A stretch of DNA of 60,000 nucleotides from Owenia fusiformis (taxonomy: Eukaryota > Annelida > Polychaeta > Sabellida > Oweniidae), in NCBI GenBank assembly GCA_903813345.2, contig CAIIXF020000002.1, positions 20,352,455 through 20,412,454 on the forward strand. The letters are read 5' to 3'. Made by a program: the position numbers and the translations under genes. Below are positions 26,358 through 38,286 of the stretch, in pieces. How positions within the stretch are numbered: the stretch's first letter is position 1; every line of letters begins with the position of its first letter. Under the pieces are notes generated by a model, which worked only from the letters and a program-made list of their open reading frames with translations, was not told the origin of the DNA and searched no databases.

Positions 26358-26518
26358 TTATGTCACCACCAGATGTGGTGACATATTGTTACAGCGGCCA
26401 GCCTCTCGCTTTTTTGTGAACAGTGTTTGGGGATCAGTGTTTGGCAGTTGGTGTTTGGTGGTCTGCATCTGTAACAAATGGCAGGTGGTGACATTTTGCA
26501 TGTTAATGCCTTGTTTGA
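26358..26518 (+). mobile_element. MITE family C, copy 3 (best preserved)
   Basis: Starts TATGTCACCACCAGATGTGG, has a GTGTTTGGGGATCAGTGTTT centre, and ends with AACAAATGGCAGGTGGTGAC and ATTTTGCATGTTAATGCC. A TGTCACCACC / GGTGGTGACA inverted repeat is intact at both ends. Confidence 0.75.
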
Positions 26519-26770
26519 TTTAATAATGATCCAAAGGCAGAATCGTGATAGATAATTGAATGTCGCAAATCATATTAGATGATGTTTACAGGAACCAGAC
26601 CCCTAGTTTCAATATCTTAAGAGTCCAATAAAAGATAAAAATACATGCGCTGTTGAGTTTATATCATTTCCTTATCTCTATGCATAAGGACAACGGCAAT
26701 GCAGGTCATTTGATATAAAAAATTTCCAAGAGCCTTATGTGCCTTCTTCAAGAAAAACAGATACATGAGA

Positions 26771-26960
26771 CACAGTGAAACCTTTATTTCTGAACTCTCT
26801 AATCTGAACACCTCTCAATGTGAATACTTTTTCTTGGTTCCAAATGTTTTGTCTCCCATTGACTCGCATGTTAAAAAAACTTTGAAATAAGAACATCTGC
26901 TAATTTGAGCACTTTCGGCCAGTTCCACCAGTGTTCTGATTAGACAGGTTTCTCTTTATA
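26771..26960 (+). mobile_element. repeat family R3 with terminal inverted repeats
   Basis: CACAGTGAAACC at the left faces GACAGGTTTCTCTTT at the right. Between them are TGAACACCTCTCAATGTGAA and AATTTGAGCACTTTCGGCC modules. No coding frame, so a MITE is likely. Confidence 0.6.
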
Positions 26961-26965
26961 TTCAT

Positions 26966-29900
26966 TGTGGTTTTATGTATTAATTACACATAGATAAAAT
27001 ACATGACTGTGAAATATAAAACCCGTTGCCTTGGTTATTGGTTATATTTAATAAAGGTCAGCCATGTTGAAGATTCATATTGTTCTGCTGGCCATGGGCA
27101 ACTTTATAGGCAAAAGAAAGAAAGGGCAATTTATATAGGCGAACATTTGATTGAGATTCTTTTTTAGAAACTTCATTTTTGAAATGAAGTATTAATTTTG
27201 TGTAAATATATTTAAATGAGGCTGGTATCAAGAAGCAGTTGTAATGTTCTGATATTATATGTTCTTACATAACTGTTTTTCAGAAATAACATGATCCCAA
27301 AAAAGTTCCTTAATCAAACCCGAAAACATTTCTGAAATATTCAACCATGTTTCAGTACTAGTACCAGAACCTTTTTTGATTTATATTTAGAATTAACTGT
27401 TATTTCTAATTAGTCAGCCTCTAATTTTATATTGCAAAATATCGTCATATTATTACTCCTAAAATATCATAATCTAGTTGTACCATTCATAATGTCATTA
27501 AATTAATTAAATTGTATTGTAATATGTTGTATTTTATTGTATTGAATTGTATCATATTATCCTAATCCATAAAATGATTGTGCCTTATATTAAATTAGGC
27601 TAAATTAATGTTATTTAATATTAATTAATAACTATAAAAATCCAATTAAAAACAAATTATATTTTAATAGCTTACCATGTAGTTGAATTCCATCCAATTT
27701 TAATGTTTTCTAATTTCTTGGAAGCAGATTCCTCAGTATTTTCAAGTTACCTTCTCTGTATCTGATGTTCTACTGTAGAACCTGTCTTACCTGATCAAAA
27801 TATTTGAACTGGGTCATTAATTCCTATTTTCCCATGAAGTGTCCATATTTATGGTTTTTCATATCCTCTGATGTTCTGCATATAAATTGTTCTGATGGGA
27901 TTTACTCTTGCTAAGTTCCTTTATTTTTATGATCGTTAAAGTGCTGATTTTTAATTGTTTTGTACTTCTATGTTTGTAATTTGCAGTGGCGCTTTGAAAT
28001 GTTCAGTGATTTTCTTATATGAGTTTTCTAGCTATAACCCGCATATAAACCTTCTCCTTATGGGTTTACATGGAAACGATTTTTCTTAATGGAACCATTT
28101 GACACTAAATGACTTCCCATTTTCTATAAGGTCCTAATAATATAATAACTAGTCTATATATACCTGTTTCTAAAGTATAACTGGTCTACGTAGTGTAGGG
28201 TGATATTTACTGTGTAATATCGTATCAATTAATTTTATGTTGTGTACAAGAGGTGAAAGAGTAGCAAGATATTTAGCAGTGATTTTAATATAGGGTATTG
28301 TATTTAATATTATTAAGTTGTCTTTTAAGCTTGTTCTGGTTTGTTCTTCAGTTTGTTAGAAAAGGATGTACCCCCTCTAACACACCTTTCCTCAAAGAGT
28401 GATATGAAATAGAAATTAGTTGACTTTTAGTTAGGGAGTCTGAGGTTTACTTCCAGTTCTGTAAAAAAAAAGAAAAACCATTTCCATCTGTCAAAATCTT
28501 TTGGGTTTACACCATTACCCCAACATCCTACTTTTGTGTCATTTTAGAGAATTCAGTTTTTAAACTTACAATTTTTTGACAATGTTTGATTCTGTTTCTT
28601 ATAGTGTTTCAAAATCAGATAATATATGTTGCAGTTGATGTTCATGAGTATTTGTTTGCGTCTTGATTTCCAAGGTTTCATATTTTTCTATAGGTCCTTT
28701 ATTTTTGCAAAAAGCAAAAACTACATATTTATAAAGAAGTCATGTTAATGTAGCATTGTGTATTTGAGTGTTTCTATTTATAGTATTTCAAAATCAGATA
28801 ATATACTATATATTTATAAAGAAAACATATCTATGTATCATTATTTATTTGCCCTACCATAATTAACATTCTGTGTATTTACCCTTGTCTTATATAAATT
28901 CTTATATAAATGTTTGCTATGTAAAGACCTCTAATAACAAATAGTTCAAGTTACAATTTGCTAATTGATTCCTTAATTGAACTTTCAATGTAGCTGGTCA
29001 CTGGCGCAGATCTAGGAAAAGCTTTCGCTTAATTTCTCATTGCCTTTTCTTTAAGGCACATTCTGTCGCAGAACTTTGCGATCAATAATGCATTGATACG
29101 TTGGCCATTAAAGAAACATCACGCAGCTTTGTTATAAAAAGCAAATTAGAGTGGAAGAAGGTGAATCATTAAAATATCACTAAATAACCCATATAGTCAA
29201 AACTTTAAAATGTATAGGTGTGCCAAAAAAACTTGTAATTTCTTCATAATTAGAGAGGACATTAAGGAGCTAAGCAGGAGTAGGTTTTGATTTTATTCAG
29301 GGGGGACCTGTCAGTATAAAAATTATTTTCTAATCAATTCTAATTTCAAACTAGTAATTAATAAGTGAACAATTTCAGAATAAGCGATTTACTGTATTCA
29401 TGAACAATTGTTTTACTGGAACATTTTATAAATGTAACTTCCTGTTGTTTTGAATGTTATCACAAAATTATATGTGAAATCTAGCTAGACTTGATAAAAG
29501 TTGGGTAATTTGTTGTTGTCGTTTTTCATTTTTCTCTGAAAAGGAGGGTAAATAAGAAAAAGCACAGTTCGCAATTATTAGAAATCATTTATCATTTTAC
29601 AGGTAATACCATATTCAATGTATAGTCTTCAAAAACTGATTAATTATGTTAAGGTCACTCCAACATATGCCCACCATTAGTGAATGATTTTTTGCGTGTG
29701 TTCTTATCAAAATAGTGAATTTTCACCTTTCTATTTCTCTTTTCCATTCTAGATAGCATCATTGAGAATATGACCTTGTAATATTGATATTTGAAGCGCA
29801 TGTAGACTTCAGTGACCTTCTATAAGTGAGGAAGGTGGGCTATTGACGCCAGGTTACGAGAATGAACCATTCATAAAAGTTACGATGGTTGCATTTTAAA

Positions 29901-30640
29901 TTGCAAAATAAGGTGAAAAGGAGAGGAAATTGTGAGAAATAAAGTAAATACACATGAACCTAACATTCTAAATTGTATAGAAATGTTGAAAAATTTGGTT
30001 GTTTATTCAAATTTTTAAGAGAAATTTCATGAAAAGTAGACGAGCAGACGGATATTTTGAACATGGAGAGGATCATCTGGCTAAAGTGGGAGAAAGCAGG
30101 GTGTTGCAAGTGATATCTCCGGCACAGAGGGACATCAGTTATTCATAGAAAACACTCGAAATATTTTCAAACAACTGCTACTGATCACTTTGTACATTTA
30201 TAAACAATGAGTTTCTTAATTGAGAGAATTTGGTACAATTTTAAAGTTTTTCAAAAAATCGCTAAAGTGCACTTGCAGTTTTAGACCAAACCAATGAGTT
30301 GAAAAATCAACACTAGTTCGTCTGTTAAATTATGTTCATTAAACCTACACCTTTTTTTAGAAAGCAATCTTGGGTTGTTCCGAGGTACCTTGCGATATTT
30401 TGTGCTACACAATGAGAGAATCTACAATAATATAAACAAATGGGGCAAATTTAGAATATGGCATTATTAACTACAAATTTTAAAAGATTTGCTTCTGTTT
30501 TTCTACCCCATGCTAATGTGTAGCATTTGATAAGTTTTTATTGTGCAATTCAAAATATTTTCACATCTAAGCATTTTGATACTATTACTTCTACCACATT
30601 GTTCTTTCTATCAATTTGTTTACCTATCTGCTTAGTTGAA
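26966..30640. other. gene-free stretch
   Basis: AT-rich throughout. A small direct duplication lies at about 28590-28850 (TTTCAAAATCAGATAATATA occurs twice, each followed by a TATTTATAAAGAA segment). No gene seen. Confidence 0.4.
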
Positions 30641-30642
30641 TT

Positions 30643-30765
30643 TTATGTCACCACCAAATTAAATAGTCTCCAACTTTTTGTGGATGGTGTTCGGTGGGTG
30701 GTGGTCAGTGTTCGGAGTTCGGTGTATTTTCAAGTGACATTTTACATGTTTATACCTTGTTTATT
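30643..30765 (+). mobile_element. MITE family C, copy 4 (eroded)
   Basis: TTATGTCACCACCAAATTAA at the start and GTCTCCAACTTTTTGTGGAT as in copy 1. The end is shortened to AGTGACATTTTACATGTTTA, having lost GGCAGGTGG. Confidence 0.6.
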
Positions 30766-32160
30766 TTTACTCATCCCTGTATTTTAGGAATCATATAAAA
30801 GTCAAACATGAACTGTACTGACCTTTTGATCAATCCTTTCAGTAAGACCGAATTTCTCATATATTTCAAAGAGCTCAACCCACTGATATTATTCATACCC
30901 CATGTTTTGTTGTGTTCACCTTCAACGGGACCTTCAGCACCCTTTACTACAGGTCGTGTTGACCAACTGAAGTCAAAATGGGGGCAAGGATGGTATTAAA
31001 AGTGCATATAAAAAACTGAAGGTTAACTAATTTAATTATGACGCTAGACTAAATTGAGGGGGACGCCCGTTTGCTCATCTGTTATTTAGTTGCCATGTTT
31101 TGTTATCTGTTCTGAATTCTGCTCAAGTCTGAGAGATGAGAAACTGTTTATATCTTGCAGCATGAAATATTTTTCGACCCTCTGTCAAAATTTCACTTCA
31201 GTTGCTTTTTATGAAATAGATAACGATATAGTGGAATAAGAAAAGATTAGTATTGCATCTACACGTGCAACTGTCATTCTGAATATTGTAGAAATTCAAG
31301 ACTTTAAAGATTCATTTCTTAAGTTTTAGCGAGAATTTCTAGTAATTCTAGTGAAAAAGTTATATTTTTAAACATTTTGATAACTATTTATTTTTTCTGA
31401 TTTTTCATTCTTTATTTTAAACATTGTGTAGCTTAGTATAGTGTAGTATCCTGAATTGCATAGTGCCTTATTTTATGCCAATTTTACTATCATGTTGTAT
31501 AAATCTTCGCCATTGAAAGTGATGTTTTAGTCGCGGGTTGTATCGGGCATGTTCACACCTTCGTACATGGTAATTACAAGTTTAGAAAACATAACATTCT
31601 AAAGAACCATGTCGAAGTGGTTGTGTTCTAAACACAAATTGAAGGAGAAATCAGTTGTAAGATAACAGAGATCTTATAATCCTTCTCTTAATTGTCAGGA
31701 AACAACAAACTTTGGTAAAGCAGAAACTTTTCAGATTATATTGAAATAGGAATGAACATTTCTGGTATACTATGACCCATTGGCTTATAATTCTCTCATT
31801 TGGTAAATCGAGAAGTAAATTAATTTTTATAAATTTGAGATGAGAGATTATGTATTGATACTGTTCATGTTTAATTCAATTTAAGCTAAATTATTTTGGT
31901 ATTTGCTATACTAGTGTTGTGTTTTGGTACATTTATCATTTATAATGCCATTATCACTGTCTGCTAATTAAATCCTTTAATCCTGGGTTTGGGTTGATGG
32001 GGTTGTTTCTTTTTTTTTTCGCTTAAACACTAATTTGATAAAAGTGATATTCAGCACCTAAATGACGTTAGGAGCAAAATGTAATATTCTAGATGGTTAC
32101 ATAATTATGTTACAAAAACAAGGTGTTGCGTCAAGACATTGAAACATTATAGAGTGAGCA
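30766..32160. other. gene-free stretch
   Basis: Nothing recognisable on either strand. Confidence 0.4.
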
Positions 32161-32298
32161 AATAGGGAGTTTAAGCTTGCAATGTTTTTCACAACCTAAA
32201 CGCGAATGGAAAATATTTAAGCAATGCATTTGTATGGGAGATTGGTCATCCGGATAGGTTGGCGTTTCGATTTTATATGCTAGCCTAAACTCAGTATT
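32161..32298 (+). mobile_element. MITE family D, copy 1
   Basis: About 138 bp, starting AATAGGGAGTTTAAGCTTGC and ending GCTAGCCTAAACTCAGTATT, an imperfect inverted repeat of the start. The interior (TTTTTCACAACCTAAACGCG) matches copy 2 at 37143-37279 in the opposite orientation. Confidence 0.75.
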
Positions 32299-32825
32299 AT
32301 ATCAGTTTCCTCGATAGTGTCTGCCCCATGCATTCATATGTTGCTTGACAAGATGTTAGATGGGGTTTTCTACACCCTGGCGTTGCTGTTGTCTTGATGC
32401 TTTGGTGATAACTATATATTAATAGGATTTAAATGTACTAATGCCCTATTAGGGCCAAATGTACATCCAGCAATAAAAAGAAATTACAGTAAGTGAGAAA
32501 AGTAGTGAGAAAAACAAGATGTTTTATCCAGATATATGTTTGTTTTGACAGTACATGCTGATTTGATTTTAAAGTCAAATTTCAATACAGATTTTTCTCT
32601 TCAAAGGAAGAGTCAGAGATTAAAGGATTTTTTTTTGATTAGAGCAGCTTTTACATTTTGATCATCACGAATGTTGTATGAAATGTCATTTTTGAAAATG
32701 TGTGAAATATATTTCTTGTAGTTCTGGTCTTTGTGTCTTGAATATGGGTTTTTGCATTGAGAGGACAGTCTCATGCACTGTCGCTAAAGATTGACCCATC
32801 TATTTCCTTTAATTAATTCCCAATT

Positions 32826-33055
32826 ATCCCATCGAAAGAAATTCAGGGAGTGTAGAGAACCCTTCATCCTTCTATCAGTCTGTCCGGAAAATAAGCCGGA
32901 GATAAAATTCAGCTTTGTGCAACTACTGACAATGTTTTTTTTAAAACCCCAAGATTTCAATACACAAGTGGTTGCGGGAGTGATTTGAAAAATCCAACCC
33001 CACATTTATGGGGCTAGTAACAAATGGCAGGTAGTGACATTTTGCATGTTAATTC
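32826..33055 (+). mobile_element. decayed composite: TCCCATCGAA element plus MITE C tail
   Basis: TCCCATCGAAAGAAATTCAG and TCAGTCTGTCCG resemble the left end of the element at 33949. From 33010, GTAACAAATGGCAGGTAGTG and ACATTTTGCATGTTAATTC are the right end of MITE family C. One appears to have truncated the other. Confidence 0.45.
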
Positions 33056-33550
33056 ATTATATATTTTTGCTTTGCAATGGACTGAAGAAGTCATAAAGAA
33101 GCAAACAATTCTAGAGAGGTCTAAAACAATGGTCCTCTAGGAGTTTTATTGATTCAAGAATATGTCTTATTCTCACAATTTTCCCGATTTATATCGTCAT
33201 TAGTGTCTTATTCCCATACATATAGCATAACATTTTGATCATGTTTTGACACTAAAAATTGATAAGAAAACATTAACTAAGCGAAATAACACAATAGAAA
33301 CAGGAATTTAGGGAGTTCAAGATTTGGTAAAATCAAAAATTAGTTTATCAGTAGAGGAGATTGGTTAATTAAATCTACTAAGCGTGGAGTGTTTTTCATG
33401 GGTGACGTTATATATGCTGATTTTATTGTAGCAGATTCCATGTTTTGTTTTGTCTGCAATGACGTGCGTTGAAGCATAAACAGCACGATGGCTTATATAA
33501 ATGTCTTTGGTTACACTATATCTTTCACACATACCTCTATCACATCCATA

Positions 33551-33782
33551 TACAGGGTGTCAAATAAATATGTTCTCCCCTGTCACTTTTACATCCACAT
33601 AATGTTGCATTACTTTTTTGTCTGCAAGATATCTGAATTGTTCTTTAGCATACTAAAACTAGGCTTCATGGAGCAACTCCACAAGAAGTTTGAGATGACT
33701 AGCTCAACTACATCCACTTTTATGCATTAAAGTTCATTCTCTTGAAATTAAGGGGGAGTACATATTTATTTGACACCTTGTA
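33551..33782. mobile_element. Tc1/mariner-type MITE with about 30-bp terminal inverted repeats
   Basis: The left end, CAGGGTGTCAAATAAATATG and then TTCTCCCC, is mirrored by the right end, whose reverse complement reads CAAGGTGTCAAATAAATATG and then TACTCCCCC. TA dinucleotides flank both sides, as expected of the Tc1/mariner target duplication. At 232 bp with no transposase, it is non-autonomous. Confidence 0.8.
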
Positions 33783-33987
33783 TTATATGTTAAGTATGCC
33801 AAGTATTATTAATAATCTAGAACACTTGAGAATTTTGTTATGAAAATATCACTTTTCATGGTATTTATACAATCACTTTTTGAATTAATGATACAAAAAC
33901 TATCTTTCCTTCATCCTTGGTGTTGTATTACAAGTCAAATAGTTGTTATCCCATTGAACGAAGTTCGGAGGGATATAGGGAACGCCT

Positions 33988-34078
33988 CCGTCCGTCCGTC
34001 CGTCCGTCCGTCCGTCCGTACGTACGTCCGTCCGTACGTACGTCCGTCCGTCCGTCCGTCCGTCCGTCCGTCCGTCCG
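33988..34078 (+). repeat. (TCCG)n microsatellite with TACG interruptions
   Basis: About 22 tetranucleotide units; the GTCCGTCC run is broken by CGTACGTACG twice. Confidence 0.95.
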
Positions 34079-34385
34079 GGCAATAACTCAAATACCGTTG
34101 GCCCGATTTTATTCATATTTTGTACACATATACCCTATAGGGGTAGAAGTTCTGCTCGAAAGCCGATTTTCAAAATGGCCGCTCATTTAAAAATGGCGGC
34201 CATTTTAGTGACGATTTTACAGTAATTTAGGTGCAATATGTAAAACTGTAATAGAAATATGTTTTAAATGTAAAAAAAATTATAAAGGACATTAATAAAG
34301 CTAGAAATGTAGATATTAAAAAAGCACATGGCAGCCATCTTGAAAAATGGCGGCCTTTACTCGTTATTTTACGATTTTTCCTGTA

Positions 34386-34780
34386 ACTCGAAAAGTAGTG
34401 GAGCGATTTTGTTCATATTTGGTATGTGAATACTATAAGCATGGCACACTGTCTAATGACACTTTTGGTAGAAGGCGGCCATTTTTCAAAATGGCCACCA
34501 TTTTAACATATTTTACTATTTTAACTTATTTTACTAAAACTCAAAAAGTAGTGGAGCGATTTTGTTCATATTTGGTACGTGAATACGTATAAGCATGGCA
34601 CACTGTCTAATGACACTTTTGGTAGAAGGCGGCCATTTTTCAAAATGGCCACCTTTTTAACATATTTTACTATAACTCAAAAATTAGTTGAGCGATTTTG
34701 TTCATATTTGGTATGTGAATATTATAAGCATGGCACACTGTCTAATGACACTTTTGGTAGAAGGTGCCCCTTTTGAAAAA
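34386..34780 (+). repeat. three tandem modules of 136-152 bp
   Basis: Each begins AACTC(G/A)AAAA(G/A)TAGT, continues GAGCGATTTTGTTCATATTT, and ends with GGCACACTGTCTAATGACAC and TTTTGGTAGAAGG. Module starts are near 34386, 34538 and 34674. Confidence 0.85.
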
Positions 34781-35057
34781 TGTTCGATGGGATTCGCTAC
34801 GCTTTGGCGTTGCCGTTGTTCTGGTTGGAATGGAGAAAACCACACCCTACAAAGGGGAGACCCTTGTGCGATGACAAGTATCATATTTTTTATTATCACA
34901 TGTTTATCTTATATTTAGGATATCCTGGGATTTTAAGTGATATCACTTTTATCCACAACACAAGTTGATATCAATATCTGGACGAGTGAGCATAGCATCA
35001 TGAAATCATAATAACAATATATCTCACATTGGCGGGAGTTTTCAAATCCGTAGAAAA

Positions 35058-35125
35058 AAAGTGACATCTGTAAAATATTTTCCTGTAGAATATCTGTAAA
35101 ATATTTTCCTGTAGAATATTTTACG
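35058..35125 (+). repeat. 26-bp direct repeat, 2.5 copies
   Basis: TCTGTAAAATATTTTCCTGT plus AGAATA occurs twice in a row, followed by a partial third copy with a palindromic turn (AGAATATTTTACG). Confidence 0.75.
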
Positions 35126-35570
35126 TATTCCACAGATATTGCTTTTTTCCACGCATTTGCAAAACATCATGTATACAATGTATTAACATGTTAACATACT
35201 GATTTGAGCTTAACTATGGGGTTATAAAACTTACCAGGACAAGATAAACTGAACAAACTTCTTAACTTTATTATAATTATAGATTAAGTTATTTTAAAAT
35301 GGAAATCTGTAAATGTGAATCAAATAGTTCATACTTTTTCTGGATCATCTTGATCGTTTTTATCGGGATTCTGGGTGGCTGAACCAGCAGTTAACATGTA
35401 CCTTGTCACAGTAAACATCTCATTTCCACATTTTAAATCTCATATTACTTAATGCAGGAATACCACAGTGTTCAAATGTTGAAAAGTTAACAGAAAACAG
35501 AGTTGAGACACTGGAATAAAGAAGAATTTAAGAAGATAGTAGACATTGAAGTTGTCATGAATGATTGTAA
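35126..35570. other. gene-free stretch
   Basis: No feature recognised. Confidence 0.35.
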
Positions 35571-35765
35571 AGAGGGGCGGATCTGAAAATTAACAAAGGG
35601 GTCCCAGATTTGAAGTGGGGGAAACAATTTTTGGCCCTTAAAACCAAAATTAAGGCCCAAAAAGACAAAGTAATGACATGTCCAAAAAGGCCGACTAATT
35701 GAGGCTTTTCAAAATTTTTGGGGCCTGCCCCCCAGCCCCCCCCCCCCCCCCCAAAGATCTGCCAT
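35571..35765 (-). mobile_element. G/C-run repeat resembling family R1
   Basis: GGGGCGGATCTG at the left faces AAAGATCTGCCATTG at the right (CAGATC pairing), with a long C run at 35732-35750 and purine-rich interior. Its structure is like R1, but I cannot align the interior confidently. Confidence 0.4.
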
Positions 35766-37142
35766 TGTGTCATATTAAATGTAGAATTCATATTTTGGAG
35801 GATATCTTAGATATTTGGGTGGGGTAGGATTACTTATTTTAGAATGCAGTACTATCTTCTAAAATATCAGGTTGACCTTGTATTCCTGAAGACTGTTCAT
35901 TTTACAAGTTGGAGTTGCAGAGGATGCATTTACTTTCAATAACTCTAGGCTTACACTTCTTTTCTTACTTTAGTTCTGTTGTATGTCACCTGCCTCTGTC
36001 ACATGACCTCAGTGTCACGTGTCATTTTCATCGCTTCATTTCTTCAAAAACTCAGGTTGGCTTATGTACTTTCAGAAATCATGCAAAGTCTTTTTTAGCA
36101 TAGCTTGTCATTCATAATTAGGGTTACTCATCCCTGTTGCCGTTCTGTCAGTAAACTTTACTTTTTACAACTTAAAAGTTTGTATAGGCCTACGCTTGTC
36201 AATATTCAGCAACTGTTCACAACTTCTAACAACATTTCTAAGCATTATGCTGTCGTAACAAATTTAGTTTTCCGTCTGGTTCAGTAAGTTGTAGTCATTG
36301 TGATTTTGTTGCAATTAACGAATATGAATTTTCCTTTTTTCATGAATGGATGTTCATATCTTGCTTTTAATCAGGAAAAATTCTAAATTGAGACATCTAT
36401 TTAAGATGTAAATCACCAAAATCTTGAACCATTGACTTTGTCAATAAACCTCGCCAGCTTTTGGTACACAAGAGAAATTATGGCTAGATTGATGATGTCA
36501 CAGGTTGTACTTTTTAAAATTAGCGATAGGTGAATGCTGTTGTCTTAAGTTTATCCTACTTGGACACCTTGCTACCTACAACCAATGACATCATCAATTT
36601 GGCCAATAAACCATAGTTTAGCTGATGTATCAAAAGGTGGCAGGGTTTATTGGAAATGTCTATTATATCATGGACTTGAAGAACAAAGTAGACATGTCCA
36701 TGTGATTGGTGGTGAATGCAATGATGAAGTGCAGAATTACTTCAACCTTCAACTGTGACTTTTTTGGAGCCCTGATTAGAGCAGTGCATGATGTCTCATT
36801 AGAATATTTCTCAAAAGATCTCAAAAATCTCATCGATATATGTACAGTTTTACTTGTACATGTAGTTCATTTATTTGGTAGTTCACAATTTTCAATCTAT
36901 ATAATTATACTGAGTGTGATAAATATTGTTGATTTTTCATTAGTGCAGTATTTACATATTATTCTGTGCATTCAGAGAGTGGTAAAGAAAGTTCTCACCT
37001 GACATCTATAGAGTCTTTAATTGATTAGTTTCATGTATACTAAAAAAATTCAAATGAATTATAGGTGTCTCTGGTGGTCTTTTTATATCCAGTATTGCAC
37101 AGTATAAGCAATATATAATCAGAACCAGGTTTTGATTTTCAC
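35766..37142. other. gene-free stretch
   Basis: A plus frame at 36706-37002 (98 codons) is hydrophobic but has no family motif, start context or neighbouring exon. I treat it as chance. Confidence 0.4.
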
Positions 37143-37279
37143 AATAGGGAGTTTAAGCTTGCATATAAAATGGAAACACCAACCTATAGGTATGACCAAT
37201 CGCCCATACAAATACATCGCTTAACTATTTCCGTTCACTGTTAGGTTGTGAAAAACATTGCAAACTTAAACTCTCTATT
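37143..37279 (-). mobile_element. MITE family D, copy 2
   Basis: AATAGGGAGTTTAAGCTTGC at the left and GCAAACTTAAACTCTCTATT at the right form an inverted repeat matching at 19 of 21 positions. Its reverse complement matches the copy at 32161-32298. Total 137 bp. Confidence 0.85.
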
Positions 37280-37439
37280 ATCACGCTGGAAATATCGTCA
37301 ATGACTATGGAATCTGAATTTAAATAATGAACAGAGACAACGCTACAACGGACCATTTTCATCCAGATTTTACAGCACATTTGACCCACATTTACCATTG
37401 TCATTTATCCATTACCCCAATGAGGATCACTTTTCATGG

Positions 37440-37530
37440 AATTACAAGGGGTTCACAACTTTAGCCCAAATTCACTTGAAAAGTGCCCAGAATTGTGAAA
37501 AACTGCATGATTTTGAAAGGATTTTCGAAT
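37440..37530 (-). mobile_element. repeat family R1, fragment
   Basis: Contains CACTTGAAAAGTGCCCAGAA and GTGAAAAACTGCATGATTTT, the reverse-oriented R1 core also seen at 52085-52135. Confidence 0.5.
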
Positions 37531-38011
37531 ACGGGGCTGCCATATTGTGTATCATATCACAGATGTTATCAGATATAAACAGATCATTAAATGTGTTTGT
37601 AGCAAGGGTTAAGTGGAAGTTGAAACTGATTTCCCATTTCCCAAGAACAGAGGAAGTAAAACTGGCAACTGTGAAATACAAGGACATATTGTTTTGGTTT
37701 TCAGTATATTCTTTTATTGCAAAAATATTTCTGACATTGACATTGAGACAATGTCACATTCACACAATGTCTTGTTTTGATTGTTCTCAGCCTTATTTTT
37801 GGTTGACATAGAAGAGTTCAATGTCAGTATGTTAAAGGAGGGGGGGGTCCAAATATAAACAGTTTAGGAAAAAATGAAGTTAATTTCATTATGGTTTAAC
37901 CTCCCCCCTCATCCATTATAATTAAATCAGAAAGTGTTGAATTGCCGAATTTTCCAAAAAGTGAATTTTCTTCATGAATGGTCATTTTCCCCTCATCCCC
38001 CTAATGATAAC

Positions 38012-38017
38012 TTTATT
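38012..38017 (-). terminator. polyadenylation signal of EMI-B
   Basis: AATAAA on the minus strand, 184 bases beyond the TAG stop of the EMI-B gene and the first such hexamer in that direction. Confidence 0.55.
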
Positions 38018-38200
38018 CTTCCGCAACTGTAAATAATTAGATACCATCCCAAAGTTATATGATACATCTGTTTGAAATGTCCATGGTTAATTATCACAGT
38101 GAGAATTCTTGTGTTGTCTATGGTCCATGGTTCTATTGTACATTTTACTAGCATTCAGCACTAGTATTTTACGAGCATTGTATATAGCACTAGCATTTTA

Positions 38201-38286
38201 CTAGCGCCCTCCTCCAAAATTTTTCAGTAGATCATCATCTAAACTTTTTTGGTATGTGCTATTAGTTTGTGGAGCATCTTCAATTT
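38201..38286 (-). CDS. EMI-B exon 4 (C-terminal tail)
   Basis: The acceptor is a pyrimidine-rich TTTATTTATTTCCAG. The exon adds two bases that complete codon 156, then 27 residues and TAG. The tail KSLDDDLLKNFGGGR aligns with DALDLLHLFGEGRK in EMI-A, which confirms an exon too short to be found by length alone. Confidence 0.85.

Larger units (their letters stand above)
33949..34792 (+). mobile_element. composite element with TCCG microsatellite and ATGGCGGC motifs
   Basis: Possible 11-bp ends: TCCCATTGAAC at the left and GTTCGATGGGA at the right (10 of 11 complementary). Next to the left end is a TCCG microsatellite (33988-34078), then AATAACTCAAATACC, then CAAAATGGCCGC / AAAATGGCGGCC motifs, then three tandem modules of 136-152 bp. 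No protein is encoded; the long arginine/proline/serine frames over the microsatellite are artefacts. Confidence 0.55.

Noticed and set aside
33840-34225. Open frames of 100-116 codons on both strands over 33900-34190
   Set aside because: They are translations of the TCCG microsatellite in several frames (RPSV and GRTD repeats).
37398-37811. 137-codon plus-strand open frame, the longest unassigned one
   Set aside because: It runs through an R1 repeat fragment (37440-37530), has no family motif, no plausible splice or start context, and an unrelated opposite-strand frame overlaps it.
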